This document shows, piece after piece, positions 1 through 8,604 of a stretch of 45,394 nucleotides of DNA. The translations under genes and the position numbers were made by a program. This stretch comes from DASVLX01 sp035552275 (lineage in GTDB: Bacteria; Actinomycetota; Actinomycetes; Mycobacteriales; Pseudonocardiaceae). Within the stretch, counting starts at the first letter, position 1. Every line of letters begins with the position of its first letter. Where the stretch lies: positions 1 to 45,394 of the forward strand of contig DASZLR010000281.1 of the NCBI GenBank assembly GCA_035552275.1, given 5' to 3'. The notes below the pieces were generated by a model that saw only the letters and a program-made list of their open reading frames with translations, made no database searches and was not told where the DNA came from.

Positions 1-129
1 TATCAGCCGAACACCGTTCTCGCCGAACAATTCGGCAGCACCATCGCGAACTTCGCCGGCGGCCACGTCGGCTATCTGACCCATCCCGCCGAATTCGCCG
101 CGAGGCTGCACGACGTTCTGGCATCATGA
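1..129 (+). CDS. C-terminal end of an alpha/beta hydrolase (5' partial)
   Basis: The window opens inside a reading frame that gives 42 residues before TGA at 127-129. The tail contains GGHVGYLTHPAEFAARL, which resembles the end of alpha/beta-fold hydrolases, where a glycine-rich GGH carries the catalytic histidine and a final amphipathic helix follows. The nucleophile and acid lie outside the window, so substrate and exact family cannot be judged. The next small gene begins 6 bp downstream on the same strand, so the two are probably co-transcribed. Confidence 0.6.
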   Translation, partial: YQPNTVLAEQFGSTIANFAGGHVGYLTHPAEFAARLHDVLAS

Positions 130-135
130 TCCGGC

Positions 136-315
136 ATGACGGGGATACGTTTTGAGGATTACGTCGGGTGGGTCACGCTCGCGCTGATCAACGCCGGTTT
201 GGCGCAGAGCAAGGACCGCAACGGGCTGGCCTGGTTCCTGCTGTCGCTGCTGCTCGGCCCGCTGGCCACCCTGGTGATCGTCGTGCCGCCGCCGCGCGCC
301 CGAACGAGCCGGTAG
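136..315 (+). CDS. Small membrane protein, hypothetical (59 aa)
   Basis: A short frame starts at ATG 136, just after the hydrolase stop, and ends at TAG 313-315. It has a polar, charged N-terminal half (ending around QSKDRNG) and one strongly hydrophobic stretch at about residues 31-51 (GLAWFLLSLLLGPLATLVIV). A short basic, proline-rich tail follows. Single-pass proteins with a similar LAWFLLSLLLGP segment are common beside other genes in bacteria. No function is assigned. The tight spacing to the hydrolase gene supports it being real. Confidence 0.5.
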   Translation: MTGIRFEDYVGWVTLALINAGLAQSKDRNGLAWFLLSLLLGPLATLVIVVPPPRARTSR

Positions 316-403
316 CCCGGTGCTTGCCGGTGTGCGCACCGACCAGTAGCCTGTTACCGCAAGTAACGGCTACTCGCCAGTAGCACCAGGCAGGAGTCCT
401 CAG

Positions 404-1987
404 GTGACCTCGCCCCGCCCGTTCGGATCACGGCTGTTGGGACGCTCCGACCAGTCGGTTCGGGCGCTCCGCGTCCGCGTCCAGCTCTTGCTCACCATCA
501 CACTGGTAGCGGCGAACGTCATCGGCGCGGCCGTCGTCGCCGGGCTGTCTCTGCTGCTCACGCCGGGCTCGGCACTCAGCGGCCAGTTCGTCGTCGTCAA
601 CGCGGTGGCCATCCCGGTCTACGTCCTCGGCGGCCTGGTCATCGGCGCCTGGTGGGGCACCAAAGGCGCGCTCGGCGTGCTGCGCTGGGTGATCGAGGAA
701 CGCCCGCCCACGGCCGCCGAACGCCGGGCGTCGTTGCGGGTTCCGTTGCGGCTCACCCTCCTGCAGTTCGTGCTGTGGGCCGTGGCGACGGTGATTTTCA
801 CGGTGCTGGCCGCGCTGCTGCAACCCGAGCTGGTGTTCGCCGTGCCGTTCACGGTCGGCTTCGGCGGTGTCGTGGTCTGCGCGATCTCCTATCTGCTCAG
901 CGCGTTCGCGCTGCGCCCGGTCGCCGCCCGCGCCCTCGCCGACGACGTGCCGAGCAAGCCGCTGAGTGCTGGCGTGCATTTCCGGATGCTGCTGTTCTGG
1001 TGCCTGGGCACGGGACTGCCGGTCGCCGGGTTGATCCTGCTGGCGTTGCGCACCGCGGTATTGGGAGACATCTCGGAAACCCGGCTGGCGATCAGCGTCG
1101 CCGTGCTCGCCGCCATCGTGCTGGTCTTCGGTCTGCTCGTCACGATCCTGACCAGTCGGGCGATCGTCGCGCCGATCCGCTCGGTCCGCGACGCGCTCGC
1201 CCAGGTCCAGCACGGCAACCTGGACGCCGAAGTGGCCGTCTACGACGGCACCGAACTCGGGCTGTTGCAGGCCGGGTTCAACGGCATGGCGCGCGGCCTG
1301 CGCGACCGGGAGCGCATTCGCGACCTGTTCGGCCGGCATGTCGGCCAGGAGGTGGCCGACGCCGCGTTGGGCAAGAATGTCGAGTTGGGCGGCGAGGTCC
1401 GCGAGGTTTCGGTGATCTTCGTGGACGTCGTCGGCTCGACCGAACTGGCGGCCGCCCGACCGCCGACCGACGTGGTCGAGCTGCTGAACCGGTTCTTCGC
1501 GGTGGTGGTGGACGAGATCGACGCGCACCACGGCCTGGTCAACAAGTTCGTCGGCGACGCGGTGCTGGCGATCTTCGGCGCGCCCAACGAACTGTCCGAT
1601 CACGCCGGCAGCGCACTGTCCGCCGCGCGGGCGATCGCGCGGCGGCTGCCGGTCGAGGTCCCGGAGTGCGGTGTCGGCATCGGGGTGGCGGCCGGGCCGG
1701 CGGTCGCCGGCAATGTCGGTGACTGGCGGCGCTTCGAGTACACCGTGATCGGCGATCCGGTGAACGAGGCGGCCCGGCTCACTGAGCTGGCCAAGAACAT
1801 TCCCGGCCAACTGGTCGCGTCCTGGCGGGCGGTGTCGCTGGCCTCGGCCGATGAGGCGCGGCAATGGCAGGCGACCGACAGCATCACGCTGCGCGGACGC
1901 GCCGAGCCGACCACCCTGGCGGTGCCGAAGGCGGCAGCGGGCTCCGCCGTGGACTCGCCGGAGCCGGAGCTACGCCCCGCGACGTAG
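404..1987 (+). CDS. Membrane-bound class III adenylate cyclase with HAMP domain
   Basis: Predicted to convert ATP to cyclic AMP at the inner face of the membrane. The 527-residue protein has about six hydrophobic helices in its first 250 residues (near 27-52, 62-85, 118-138, 142-168, 194-216, 229-249). A HAMP linker follows at about 250-302 and a class III cyclase domain at about 330-490. The two metal-binding aspartates are visible: D341 in VIFVDVVGSTEL and D385 in NKFVGDAVLAIFG. The Asn and Arg of VNEAARL fit the transition-state residues. This layout matches the mycobacterial Rv1318c/Rv3645 group. The GTG start at 404 follows CAGGAG eight bases upstream. It could also make cGMP, but adenylate cyclase is more likely for this group. 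Confidence 0.88.
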   Translation: MTSPRPFGSRLLGRSDQSVRALRVRVQLLLTITLVAANVIGAAVVAGLSLLLTPGSALSGQFVVVNAVAIPVYVLGGLVIGAWWGTKGALGVLRWVIEERPPTAAERRASLRVPLRLTLLQFVLWAVATVIFTVLAALLQPELVFAVPFTVGFGGVVVCAISYLLSAFALRPVAARALADDVPSKPLSAGVHFRMLLFWCLGTGLPVAGLILLALRTAVLGDISETRLAISVAVLAAIVLVFGLLVTILTSRAIVAPIRSVRDALAQVQHGNLDAEVAVYDGTELGLLQAGFNGMARGLRDRERIRDLFGRHVGQEVADAALGKNVELGGEVREVSVIFVDVVGSTELAAARPPTDVVELLNRFFAVVVDEIDAHHGLVNKFVGDAVLAIFGAPNELSDHAGSALSAARAIARRLPVEVPECGVGIGVAAGPAVAGNVGDWRRFEYTVIGDPVNEAARLTELAKNIPGQLVASWRAVSLASADEARQWQATDSITLRGRAEPTTLAVPKAAAGSAVDSPEPELRPAT

Positions 1988-2046
1988 CCGGAAACGCAGC
2001 CCTCGGGGGGACGGCGCTACGCAGCGGAACCGGCACGATCAACGCC

Positions 2047-2616
2047 GTGACGGAGCTGGCGGTCGAGACCGCGGTGCGGAAAACGGTGACCTCGCGGGCG
2101 AGTTGGCGGATATCGCGGCGGTCCCGCAAGGCCGTGCTGACCGTGCATCTGATCGCCTCGGTCGGCTGGATCGGCGCCGACCTCGGCCTGTTGGCGCTCG
2201 CGATCGTCGCGCTGACCACCGACACGCCCAGGGTCGGCCAGGCGGCGACGATGGCGATGGCCTACCTGGCGACCTGGATCAGCGGAATCCTCAGCGTGTC
2301 CGCGCTGATCAGCGGGATTCTGCTGTCGCTGGCCACGCCCTGGGGCCTGTTCCGGCACTACTGGGTGGTGGTCAGCCTGGTGCTCAACCTGCTGACCGCG
2401 CTGCTGGTCAACTTCGCGCTCGGGCCGCTGTATCGCGGGATGGAAGCCCTGGTGCTCGCCGCCCCGGCCAGCACGCCGGTCGCGAATATCATTGGCACCC
2501 AACGGATTGAGCTCATCGCGCCGCCGTGCGTGGCGTTCGTGGTGCTCACCGCGGTCACGATCATCAATGTCTACAAGCCGTGGGGCCGGATCAGCTGGCG
2601 AATCCGGGCGAGATAG
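2047..2616 (+). CDS. Four-helix integral membrane protein, DUF2269-like
   Basis: A 189-residue protein with a basic N-terminus and four hydrophobic segments, at roughly residues 28-55, 64-95, 103-123 and 157-178. The pattern (VLTVHLIASVGWIGADL at the first helix, YKPWG after the last) resembles DUF2269-type membrane proteins, whose function is unknown. The frame is open much further upstream into the cyclase gene, but GTG 2047 is the first sensible start after the cyclase stop and gives a typical positively charged leader. It lies 59 bp downstream of the cyclase on the same strand. Its 3' end overlaps the convergent glycosyltransferase gene by 46 bp. Confidence 0.65.
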   Translation: MTELAVETAVRKTVTSRASWRISRRSRKAVLTVHLIASVGWIGADLGLLALAIVALTTDTPRVGQAATMAMAYLATWISGILSVSALISGILLSLATPWGLFRHYWVVVSLVLNLLTALLVNFALGPLYRGMEALVLAAPASTPVANIIGTQRIELIAPPCVAFVVLTAVTIINVYKPWGRISWRIRAR

Positions 2617-3506
2617 TCGGCCATGGTGTCGCCGGCGTCGCCGCGTTCGTGGGCGGTACGGCGGAGTTTGTCCCGCCGGTCCGGGTCGTCCAGCAGGGTG
2701 TCGATCGCGGCCCGGAGCGCGACCGGGTCGCCCGGCGGGACCAGCACCGCGCTGTCGTCGTCCAGGTAGTCGGCCAGCCCGGTGACCGCGCTGGCCACGA
2801 TCGGCACGCCGGCCTGCACCGCGTTCATCACCCGGATCTGGCCGATGCTGGCCCCGGTCTCCGGCACCGCGAGCACGTACACGGTGGCCGCCGCGACCTC
2901 GGCCTGATGCTCGTCGGCGGGAATGTCGTGCCGCACAACGACATTCGGGCCGGCCAGCGACCGCACCAGCGGCAGGTCCGCGCCGGTGCACACCGCCCGC
3001 ACCTGCCAGTCCGCGCCCCGAGCGGCGGCCAGGAACGTGGGCCAGTCGCAGCGCCGACCCGAGGCGACCACCAGCCGATCGTGGTGCGCCGGCGGCAGCG
3101 GATCGTCGGTGAGTCGGGCCGGCCAGCGGACGAGCGCGAACCTCTCGGCCGGCATCCGGTGCAGGCCTGGATATCGGCGTGCCTCGTCGGCGCTGAGCAC
3201 CTGGGCGACCAGCAGCGCCCGGCCGAGCAGGAACCTACGCACCAGCCGGAAGTACCACCAGTGTGGACCGGACGTGACGGGATGGACTATGTACTCCAAC
3301 AGCACCAGTCTACGCACGCCGAACAGTCCACAGAGGATTACGCAGGTGGTTGTGCCGGGCGCGGAGTTGGTGGTGACGATGGCGTTCGCGCGGCGGCCGG
3401 CGAGGAACAGCGCGAGGCCGCGCAGCGGGCCGGACAGTGCGGTGCGCAGTGGGGTCGCACCGATCTTCTCGGCGTACCAGGTGTCTCCGACAATTCGATC
3501 AGTCAT
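2571..3506 (-). CDS. Glycosyltransferase, GT4-like (third gene of operon)
   Basis: A 311-residue protein with the C-terminal half of a GT-B glycosyltransferase. The segment PETGASIGQIRVMNAVQAG, followed by VPIVASAVTGLADYLDDDSA, matches the nucleotide-sugar-binding region, where an E-x7-E motif is usual; here it reads E-T-G-A-S-I-G-Q, so the second acidic residue is not obvious. A LVVASGRRCDWPTFLAAA segment marks the start of the second Rossmann domain. The start is ATG 3506, whose ATG overlaps the TGA of the upstream glycosyltransferase (ATGA), which implies translational coupling. The sugar donor and acceptor are unknown. Confidence 0.72.
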   Translation of the reverse strand: MTDRIVGDTWYAEKIGATPLRTALSGPLRGLALFLAGRRANAIVTTNSAPGTTTCVILCGLFGVRRLVLLEYIVHPVTSGPHWWYFRLVRRFLLGRALLVAQVLSADEARRYPGLHRMPAERFALVRWPARLTDDPLPPAHHDRLVVASGRRCDWPTFLAAARGADWQVRAVCTGADLPLVRSLAGPNVVVRHDIPADEHQAEVAAATVYVLAVPETGASIGQIRVMNAVQAGVPIVASAVTGLADYLDDDSAVLVPPGDPVALRAAIDTLLDDPDRRDKLRRTAHERGDAGDTMADYLARIRQLIRPHGL

Positions 3507-4507
3507 GAGACCTGGGCAAGAATGTCGGCCAGCGCGGCGGCCGATCGGGACGCGGCGAACCAGCGTAGGTAGTGCTCGCGGGCGGCGGCGCCGCGTTTCT
3601 CGGCGGCTTCCGGATCGGCCAGCGCGTCGAACGCGGCGGCCAGTCCGGTCACATCGTCCACGCCGACGCCCTGCTCCCCCGGTGGCTGGAATTCGGGCAG
3701 GCCACCGGAATCCGACACGATCGGCGTGACACCCAGTTGCATGGACAGCAGTTGCACGCCGCTCTGGGTGGCCAGCCGGTAGTGCGCGAGCGAGCCTTTC
3801 GCGGCCCCCAGCACCGGCAGCACGTCCGGGTAGCGGAACCGGCCGCGCCGCCACTCGCAGTGCGGCGGCAGGGCGCCGAGATCGGCTGGACCGTCGCCGA
3901 TGATCAGCAGCCGATCTCCCGCGTACGCAGGGGAATCGAGGTGTCGCCGCCAGGCGCGCAGCGCGACCGGCACGTTCTTGTACGGCGCGATCCGGCCGTA
4001 CAGCACGAAATCCCGGCGCGGGCCGGTGATCGTCGGCAGGTCGGTGTCGGCGACGTCGCTGGTGAGCGGGACGACCGTGGCATCCAGCCGACGTGCGACG
4101 TGCTCGCTGAACGCGACGAGCTCGGTGGCGGCGCGGCACAGGTGCCGGAACAGCGCGCGCTGCCAAGCCGGCCGGATCTCGGTGGCGTCGTGCGGCTGGT
4201 CGTCGTGCACGAGGTGCACCATCGGCGCCAGCCTGGTCAGCGGCAGCCAGCGCGGGTCCCAGACCAGCTCGGTGATGACCACGTCCGGGCGCCAGCGGCG
4301 AGCATCGGCGAGCACGCGCAGCAGCGGCGGCAGGGTGCGCGGATCACGCGGGCGCGGGTCGAGCACCCGTTCGTAGTCGCGCGCCGGCACCGGCTCGTAG
4401 TGCTGGTCGGAGGTGATCAGCCGGCACTGGTGTCCGGCCTGGTGCAACGCGTCGACGTAAACCCTCGCCAGCGGCCGCATCCACGGTGAGAGCCAGAGGA
4501 CTTTCAC
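3503..4507 (-). CDS. Glycosyltransferase family 4-like protein
   Basis: A 334-residue GT-B type glycosyltransferase. The N-terminus (VKVLWLSPWMRPLARVYVDAL) is the usual first beta-alpha unit of GT4 enzymes. The middle has DFVLYGRIAPYKNVPVALRAW, the start of the second domain, and LLIIGDGPADL follows. The C-terminal donor site reads SLAHYRLATQSGVQLLSMQL, then GVTPIVSDSGGLPEF. GTG 4507 overlaps the stop of the upstream gene as GTGA, and its own stop overlaps the next gene as ATGA, so the three glycosyltransferases form one tightly coupled operon. Likely role: sequential sugar additions to a cell-surface glycan. Confidence 0.8.
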   Translation of the reverse strand: MKVLWLSPWMRPLARVYVDALHQAGHQCRLITSDQHYEPVPARDYERVLDPRPRDPRTLPPLLRVLADARRWRPDVVITELVWDPRWLPLTRLAPMVHLVHDDQPHDATEIRPAWQRALFRHLCRAATELVAFSEHVARRLDATVVPLTSDVADTDLPTITGPRRDFVLYGRIAPYKNVPVALRAWRRHLDSPAYAGDRLLIIGDGPADLGALPPHCEWRRGRFRYPDVLPVLGAAKGSLAHYRLATQSGVQLLSMQLGVTPIVSDSGGLPEFQPPGEQGVGVDDVTGLAAAFDALADPEAAEKRGAAAREHYLRWFAASRSAAALADILAQVS

Positions 4508-6441
4508 CCGAGGGCCTCGCGGATGGCGTGCTCGTAGGCGTCGGTCATCGACGCGACCGAGTAGCGGGTCGCGGCCCGACGCGCGGCAATCCGGGCCAGA
4601 CTCGCCAGCGGCGCCGGATCGACCAGCATCGGCCGCAGCGCCTCGGTCCAGGCGCGGGTGCTGACCGGCTCGACCAGCACTCCGGCGCGGCCGCCGTCGA
4701 GCAGTTCGGGCACCGAGCCCACCGCCGACGCGGCCACCGGCACGCCGCGCGCCATCGCCTCCACGATCACCAGCGGAAACGCCTCGGCGCCGCTGGGCAC
4801 GCACAGCACGTCGATCTCGTTGAAGGCGTGATCCGGTCCCGGTGACGGGCCGCGCCAGCGCACCCGGGCGCGCAGCGTGTCCGGCGTCAGCGCGGACAGC
4901 GGGCCGAGATCCGGGCCGTCGCCGAAGATGTCCAGCGTCCACGGCAACCCGGACAGGCTCGACAGCGCGTCCACCAGCAGGTGCGGGTTCTTGTGCCGGA
5001 CGATCCGGGACAGCATGCCCAACCGTAGCGGCCGGTCGGGGGTGTTCGGCGCGGTGAAACCACGGTCGCGTTGGGGTGGCACGCCATTAGCCGCGACGTG
5101 GTACTTCCGGTGCAGCCGCTGGTGGCGGGTGAGATCGGCCCAGTGCCGCTCGGACAGCGCGATCGCGCCGTCGCTGCGCCGGATCGCCCAGGCGAGCAAC
5201 GTGCCGTAGGTGGCGCTGTGGGGCCGGGCGGGCTCGTGTGCGGCGGCCAGCCAGCGTCGGGTTCCGGACCCGGCGGGCCGCCAGCCGGCCGCGAAACCGG
5301 CCTCCGTGTTGGTGATGCCGGTGATCAGCACCGCTTTCCTGGTCGGCGCGTCGACCAGCGGCTGCCACCACGGCGAGAGCACCAGCCGGACCGCCGGATC
5401 GAGTTCGCTGGCCAGCGGGCCGAACGACTGCAGGCAGACGACGGTGACCGGGTAGCCGCGGGCGGCGAGTTCGTTGGCGAGCAGCACCCGCTGCCGTTCG
5501 GCGCCGCCGAGGCAGAGCTGGTTGGTGGTGAGCAGCACCGACGGCCGGCCCGGCATGGCTCGGCGCGCGGCGGCCCGGTTGGCCTCGCGTCGCTGCGCCC
5601 GATGCGAGCGTTGCAGCCGGTCGGCGATCAGCAGGCCGGCGGTGAACCGGGTGCCGGGGCCGCGGTTTCCGTTGATGCCCAACAGTTCCGCGTGTCCGGC
5701 GCGCAGCAGGTCGGCGGACCGGCGGGCGGCCAGCACATCGTGCGCGACGGTGCCGCGGTCGAGGTGCCGGACGTCCGGCTCGTCCACCAGCCGCAGCCGC
5801 CAGCCGTGCGCGCGGGCGCGGGCCTGCCATTCGGCTTCCTCGCCGTAGACGAAGAACCGCTCGTCAAAGCCGCCCAGCTCACGCCAGGCGTGGCCGGAGA
5901 TCAGCAGGCCGCAACCAGACAGGTAGCCGTCGACGCCCTCGGGTCCGGTCGGCGGTTGGGCGTACCGGTCCGACCAGGGTCGGCCGCGCCACCGGCCGGC
6001 CTGGCCGGTGTGGCTGACCAGCGCGCGCAGCACGGTCTGCCGCCGCCGGGCCACGTCCCAGCGCGGGGTCGCGCCGGTCGGGTCGACGACGGTCGGGGAC
6101 ACGGCGGCGACGCGGGGGCCGGCCAGGGCGGCCCGGACGCGGTCGAGCGGGCCGGTCAGCTCGGCGTCCGGGTTGAGCAGCAGCAGGTCGGTGTCCGGGG
6201 GGAGCTGGCGGGCCAGCGCGTTGACGGCGGCGGCGTAGCCGTAGTTGCGGTCGGCGAACGTCCAGCGCGCCTCGGGATAGCCGGCGGCGAGCGCGCGCAC
6301 CTCGGCGCTGCCCGGCGAGGCGTTGTCCCACACCAGCAGCGAGCAGTCGGGCAGGTGGTCCAGGTTTTTGCGCACACTGGCGAGACAGCGGTCGAGCAGG
6401 TCCGCCCGACGGTAGCTGACGACCAACACACCGAGCGCCAT
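4504..6441 (-). CDS. Bifunctional glycosyltransferase, GT2-GT4 fusion
   Basis: A 645-residue two-domain enzyme. Residues 1 to about 230 are a GT2 (GT-A) domain similar to rhamnosyltransferases: LGVLVVSYRRADLLDRCL, the VWDNASPGS turn, LLLLNPDAEL with the DxD-like metal motif, and GGFDERFFVYGEEAEW. After a linker of about 70 residues comes a GT4 domain: VLLTTNQLCLGGAERQRVLL, GMLSRIVRHKNPHLLVDAL, and the donor-site E-x7-E in AEAFPLVIVEAMARGVPVAA. ATG 6441 is chosen because GGAGG lies 10 bases upstream; GTG 6450 is an in-frame alternative. First gene of the three-gene operon. Confidence 0.85.
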   Translation of the reverse strand: MALGVLVVSYRRADLLDRCLASVRKNLDHLPDCSLLVWDNASPGSAEVRALAAGYPEARWTFADRNYGYAAAVNALARQLPPDTDLLLLNPDAELTGPLDRVRAALAGPRVAAVSPTVVDPTGATPRWDVARRRQTVLRALVSHTGQAGRWRGRPWSDRYAQPPTGPEGVDGYLSGCGLLISGHAWRELGGFDERFFVYGEEAEWQARARAHGWRLRLVDEPDVRHLDRGTVAHDVLAARRSADLLRAGHAELLGINGNRGPGTRFTAGLLIADRLQRSHRAQRREANRAAARRAMPGRPSVLLTTNQLCLGGAERQRVLLANELAARGYPVTVVCLQSFGPLASELDPAVRLVLSPWWQPLVDAPTRKAVLITGITNTEAGFAAGWRPAGSGTRRWLAAAHEPARPHSATYGTLLAWAIRRSDGAIALSERHWADLTRHQRLHRKYHVAANGVPPQRDRGFTAPNTPDRPLRLGMLSRIVRHKNPHLLVDALSSLSGLPWTLDIFGDGPDLGPLSALTPDTLRARVRWRGPSPGPDHAFNEIDVLCVPSGAEAFPLVIVEAMARGVPVAASAVGSVPELLDGGRAGVLVEPVSTRAWTEALRPMLVDPAPLASLARIAARRAATRYSVASMTDAYEHAIREALG

Positions 6442-6524
6442 ACTCGGCACACCTCCCTCCGTTACGGATAATCGTCGGAGAGTGTCGGTTCGTTTCCGCG
6501 CAGATCATCCGGCATGGTGGTGGG

Positions 6525-7925
6525 ATGGCGACCGATTTTCCGGCTGGACTCGGCGAGCTGCTGCGCTGCCCGGTCTGCGGCGACGGATTCGTGTTCACTC
6601 CGGTGGCCGCGCAACCGTTGCCGGACAGCGTGTTCGGCGTGTTGGCCTGCGCCGACCACCGGTATCCGGTGATCGACGGCATTCCGGTCATTCGGGACGG
6701 CCGGGTCAGCGTGCACGATCACATGACCGGCCGGGCCGAGGTGCTGGGGCCGACCGTGGCGGAATTGGTCAAATTGGTGCGTTCGGCCGATCCACTGGCC
6801 GCGCTGGTCGAGTTGTTGGCGTTCCCGCCAGCTCTGCCGTTCGGACTGGAGACCGTGCCGGTGGCGCGGCTGCCGCTGACCAGGGGTCCGGGCGAGCGGG
6901 CGTCGATGCGGCGGCGCCGGGCGCTGGTCCGTCGCCGGCTCGGTGATCTTACTGACCAGACCGCCCAGGACTGGCTGGAACTGAGTTATCTGCGCACCCG
7001 CAACGTCAATCGCGAGCTGTATCCGTACTTCCTGAACAGGTTCGGCCAGCCCCGCTACCTCGCCTCGCTGGCGCTGGTCCGCGCGCTGCCGCCGGCCGAT
7101 CGGCCCGTCCTGGACCTGGCCTGCGGGTTCGGCCACCTGATGTTCCACCTCGGCGCACGGTCCCAGCCGCACGAGTCAGTGGGCGTCGACCGGAATTTCT
7201 TCCAGCTCTGGGTCGCCCGGCGATGGGTCGCGCCCGGTGCGGCGTTCGTCTGCGCGGACGCGAACCGGCCACTCCCCTTCGTTGCCGAGGCGTTCTCGGC
7301 GTCGCTGTGCACCGACGCCTTCCACCTGTTCGATGACCAGCCCGGCTGCCTGGCCGAGTTGCAGCGTTGCGCGGTGGGCCGGACCGTGGTCCTGGACCGG
7401 GTCGGCAACCGGCTGGTCGAACCGCACGACGGTGAGTCGGAGCGGTCCCCACAGGGCTATGTCGATCTGCTCGGCGGCGTGCCACACCGGCTGATCGGCG
7501 AAACCGAACTGACCGACGGCTATCTCGCCGGGCACGGGCCCGCGCTGGCCGCGCCTCGTCCGGTGGCCGAGTTCGCGGAGCAGAAGTTCCTGTCGCTGGT
7601 CAGCGCTGCCGACCCCACACTCTTCACCGATCACGGTGATTTCCCCGAGTTCCCGCACGCCGACGGGCCATTGGGCATCAACCCGATCTACCGGATCAGC
7701 CCGGACGGCGCCGATGTGATGTTGGTGTTCGAGTTCCCGTCGACCTGGTACGCCTTCGAGAACTCCCGGTCGCTGGCCTATCACGCGCCGGCGATCCGGT
7801 TGTCCCGCAACGATTTCGACGCGCTCCGGCGGGGTCAGCCGACCGAGCGGACCGACGAGCTGGTCCGGAAGTTCGCGCTGCTGGCGATGCCCGAGCACTA
7901 CGTCCGGCCGCCGGTCACGGGCTGA
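6525..7925 (+). CDS. SAM-dependent methyltransferase with N-terminal Trm112-like zinc ribbon
   Basis: A 466-residue protein. Residues 10-60 have LLRCPVCGDGFVF and then CADHRYPVIDGIPVI, a Trm112-like metal-binding knuckle often fused to methyltransferases acting on glycans or small molecules. The class I methyltransferase core begins near residue 185 with PVLDLACGFGHLMFHLG (SAM motif I), then VGVDRNFFQLWVARR and ASLCTDAFHLFDD. The C-terminal 120 residues do not match a family I recognise. The gene is divergent from the glycosyltransferase operon across an 83-bp spacer, so it may modify the same glycan. Its end overlaps the convergent TetR gene by 11 bp. Confidence 0.78.
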   Translation: MATDFPAGLGELLRCPVCGDGFVFTPVAAQPLPDSVFGVLACADHRYPVIDGIPVIRDGRVSVHDHMTGRAEVLGPTVAELVKLVRSADPLAALVELLAFPPALPFGLETVPVARLPLTRGPGERASMRRRRALVRRRLGDLTDQTAQDWLELSYLRTRNVNRELYPYFLNRFGQPRYLASLALVRALPPADRPVLDLACGFGHLMFHLGARSQPHESVGVDRNFFQLWVARRWVAPGAAFVCADANRPLPFVAEAFSASLCTDAFHLFDDQPGCLAELQRCAVGRTVVLDRVGNRLVEPHDGESERSPQGYVDLLGGVPHRLIGETELTDGYLAGHGPALAAPRPVAEFAEQKFLSLVSAADPTLFTDHGDFPEFPHADGPLGINPIYRISPDGADVMLVFEFPSTWYAFENSRSLAYHAPAIRLSRNDFDALRRGQPTERTDELVRKFALLAMPEHYVRPPVTG

Positions 7926-8517
7926 GCGCGTTCACCAAGGCCCGCACGCACAGGTCCCGAACGTCCGATTGGGACAGTGCCGGGTCGTCCAGCCAGCCGC
8001 CGGTCACCGAGATCACGAACGCCAGCCAACCCCGTACCGCCAGCCGGACGATCGCCGGCGGCCGGCCGTCGATGCCGAGATCGGCGGCATTGTCGGTGAG
8101 CGCGGCGAACAGGCGTTCCTCCTGCCGCGCCAGGTTGTTCTCGTAGGCGGTCCGAACCGCCGGATCGTCGTTGCCGGCGGCGCGGTGGAAGGCGCGGAAG
8201 CCGGGCCCGCGGGTCTTCGCGTAGTCGAGGTAGGCGTCCAGCCCGGCGGCGACCCGTTGCGGCACCGGCAGATCCGGGTCGGTGTCGGTCATCTCCAGCA
8301 TCTGCTCGCCCACGTGCTGGATGACGGCGGCGAAGAAGACCCGCTTGGTCGGGAAGTAGTGATACAGCAAGCCTCTGGACACGTCCGCGACCGCCGCGAC
8401 CTGCTCGATCGCCACGTCCTCGTAGGGTTGATTGGCGAACAGCTCGACGCCCACGTTGAGCAGCTGCTCCCGGCGGGCCTGCGTGCTCAGCCGGGTTCGG
8501 GTGCGGACGCCGCTCAT
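7915..8517 (-). CDS. TetR/AcrR family repressor beside a P450 gene
   Basis: A 200-residue regulator. The N-terminal helix-turn-helix is clear: RREQLLNVGVELFANQPYED, then AIEQVAAVADVSRGLLYHYF and PTKRVFFAAV. The C-terminal ligand domain is typical in length. ATG 8517 is preferred because GGTGAG lies six bases upstream; ATG 8529 and GTG 8538 are in-frame alternatives. It is divergent from the CYP102-like P450 gene, an arrangement like the BM3R1 repressor and CYP102A1, so a fatty acid or similar hydrophobic ligand is a reasonable guess. A candidate operator lies in the spacer. Confidence 0.85.
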   Translation of the reverse strand: MSGVRTRTRLSTQARREQLLNVGVELFANQPYEDVAIEQVAAVADVSRGLLYHYFPTKRVFFAAVIQHVGEQMLEMTDTDPDLPVPQRVAAGLDAYLDYAKTRGPGFRAFHRAAGNDDPAVRTAYENNLARQEERLFAALTDNAADLGIDGRPPAIVRLAVRGWLAFVISVTGGWLDDPALSQSDVRDLCVRALVNALSP

Positions 8518-8566
8518 GGAGCTCACCATACTTGACACCGGTTCAATTGCAGGCGCAGACTGAGCT

Positions 8567-8588
8567 TTATTGAATCATCGTCCAATAA
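8567..8588. promoter_or_regulatory. Candidate TetR operator (inverted repeat TTATTG-N10-CAATAA)
   Basis: The arms TTATTG (8567-8572) and CAATAA (8583-8588) are perfect inverted repeats with a 10-base centre; one mismatch extends the symmetry to 8 bases per arm. The element sits directly before the ribosome binding site of the P450 gene (GGAGGGG at 8591-8596), where a bound repressor would block transcription. Binding by the adjacent TetR protein is inference. Confidence 0.5.
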
Positions 8589-8604
8589 GAGGAGGGGTGC
8601 GGCG

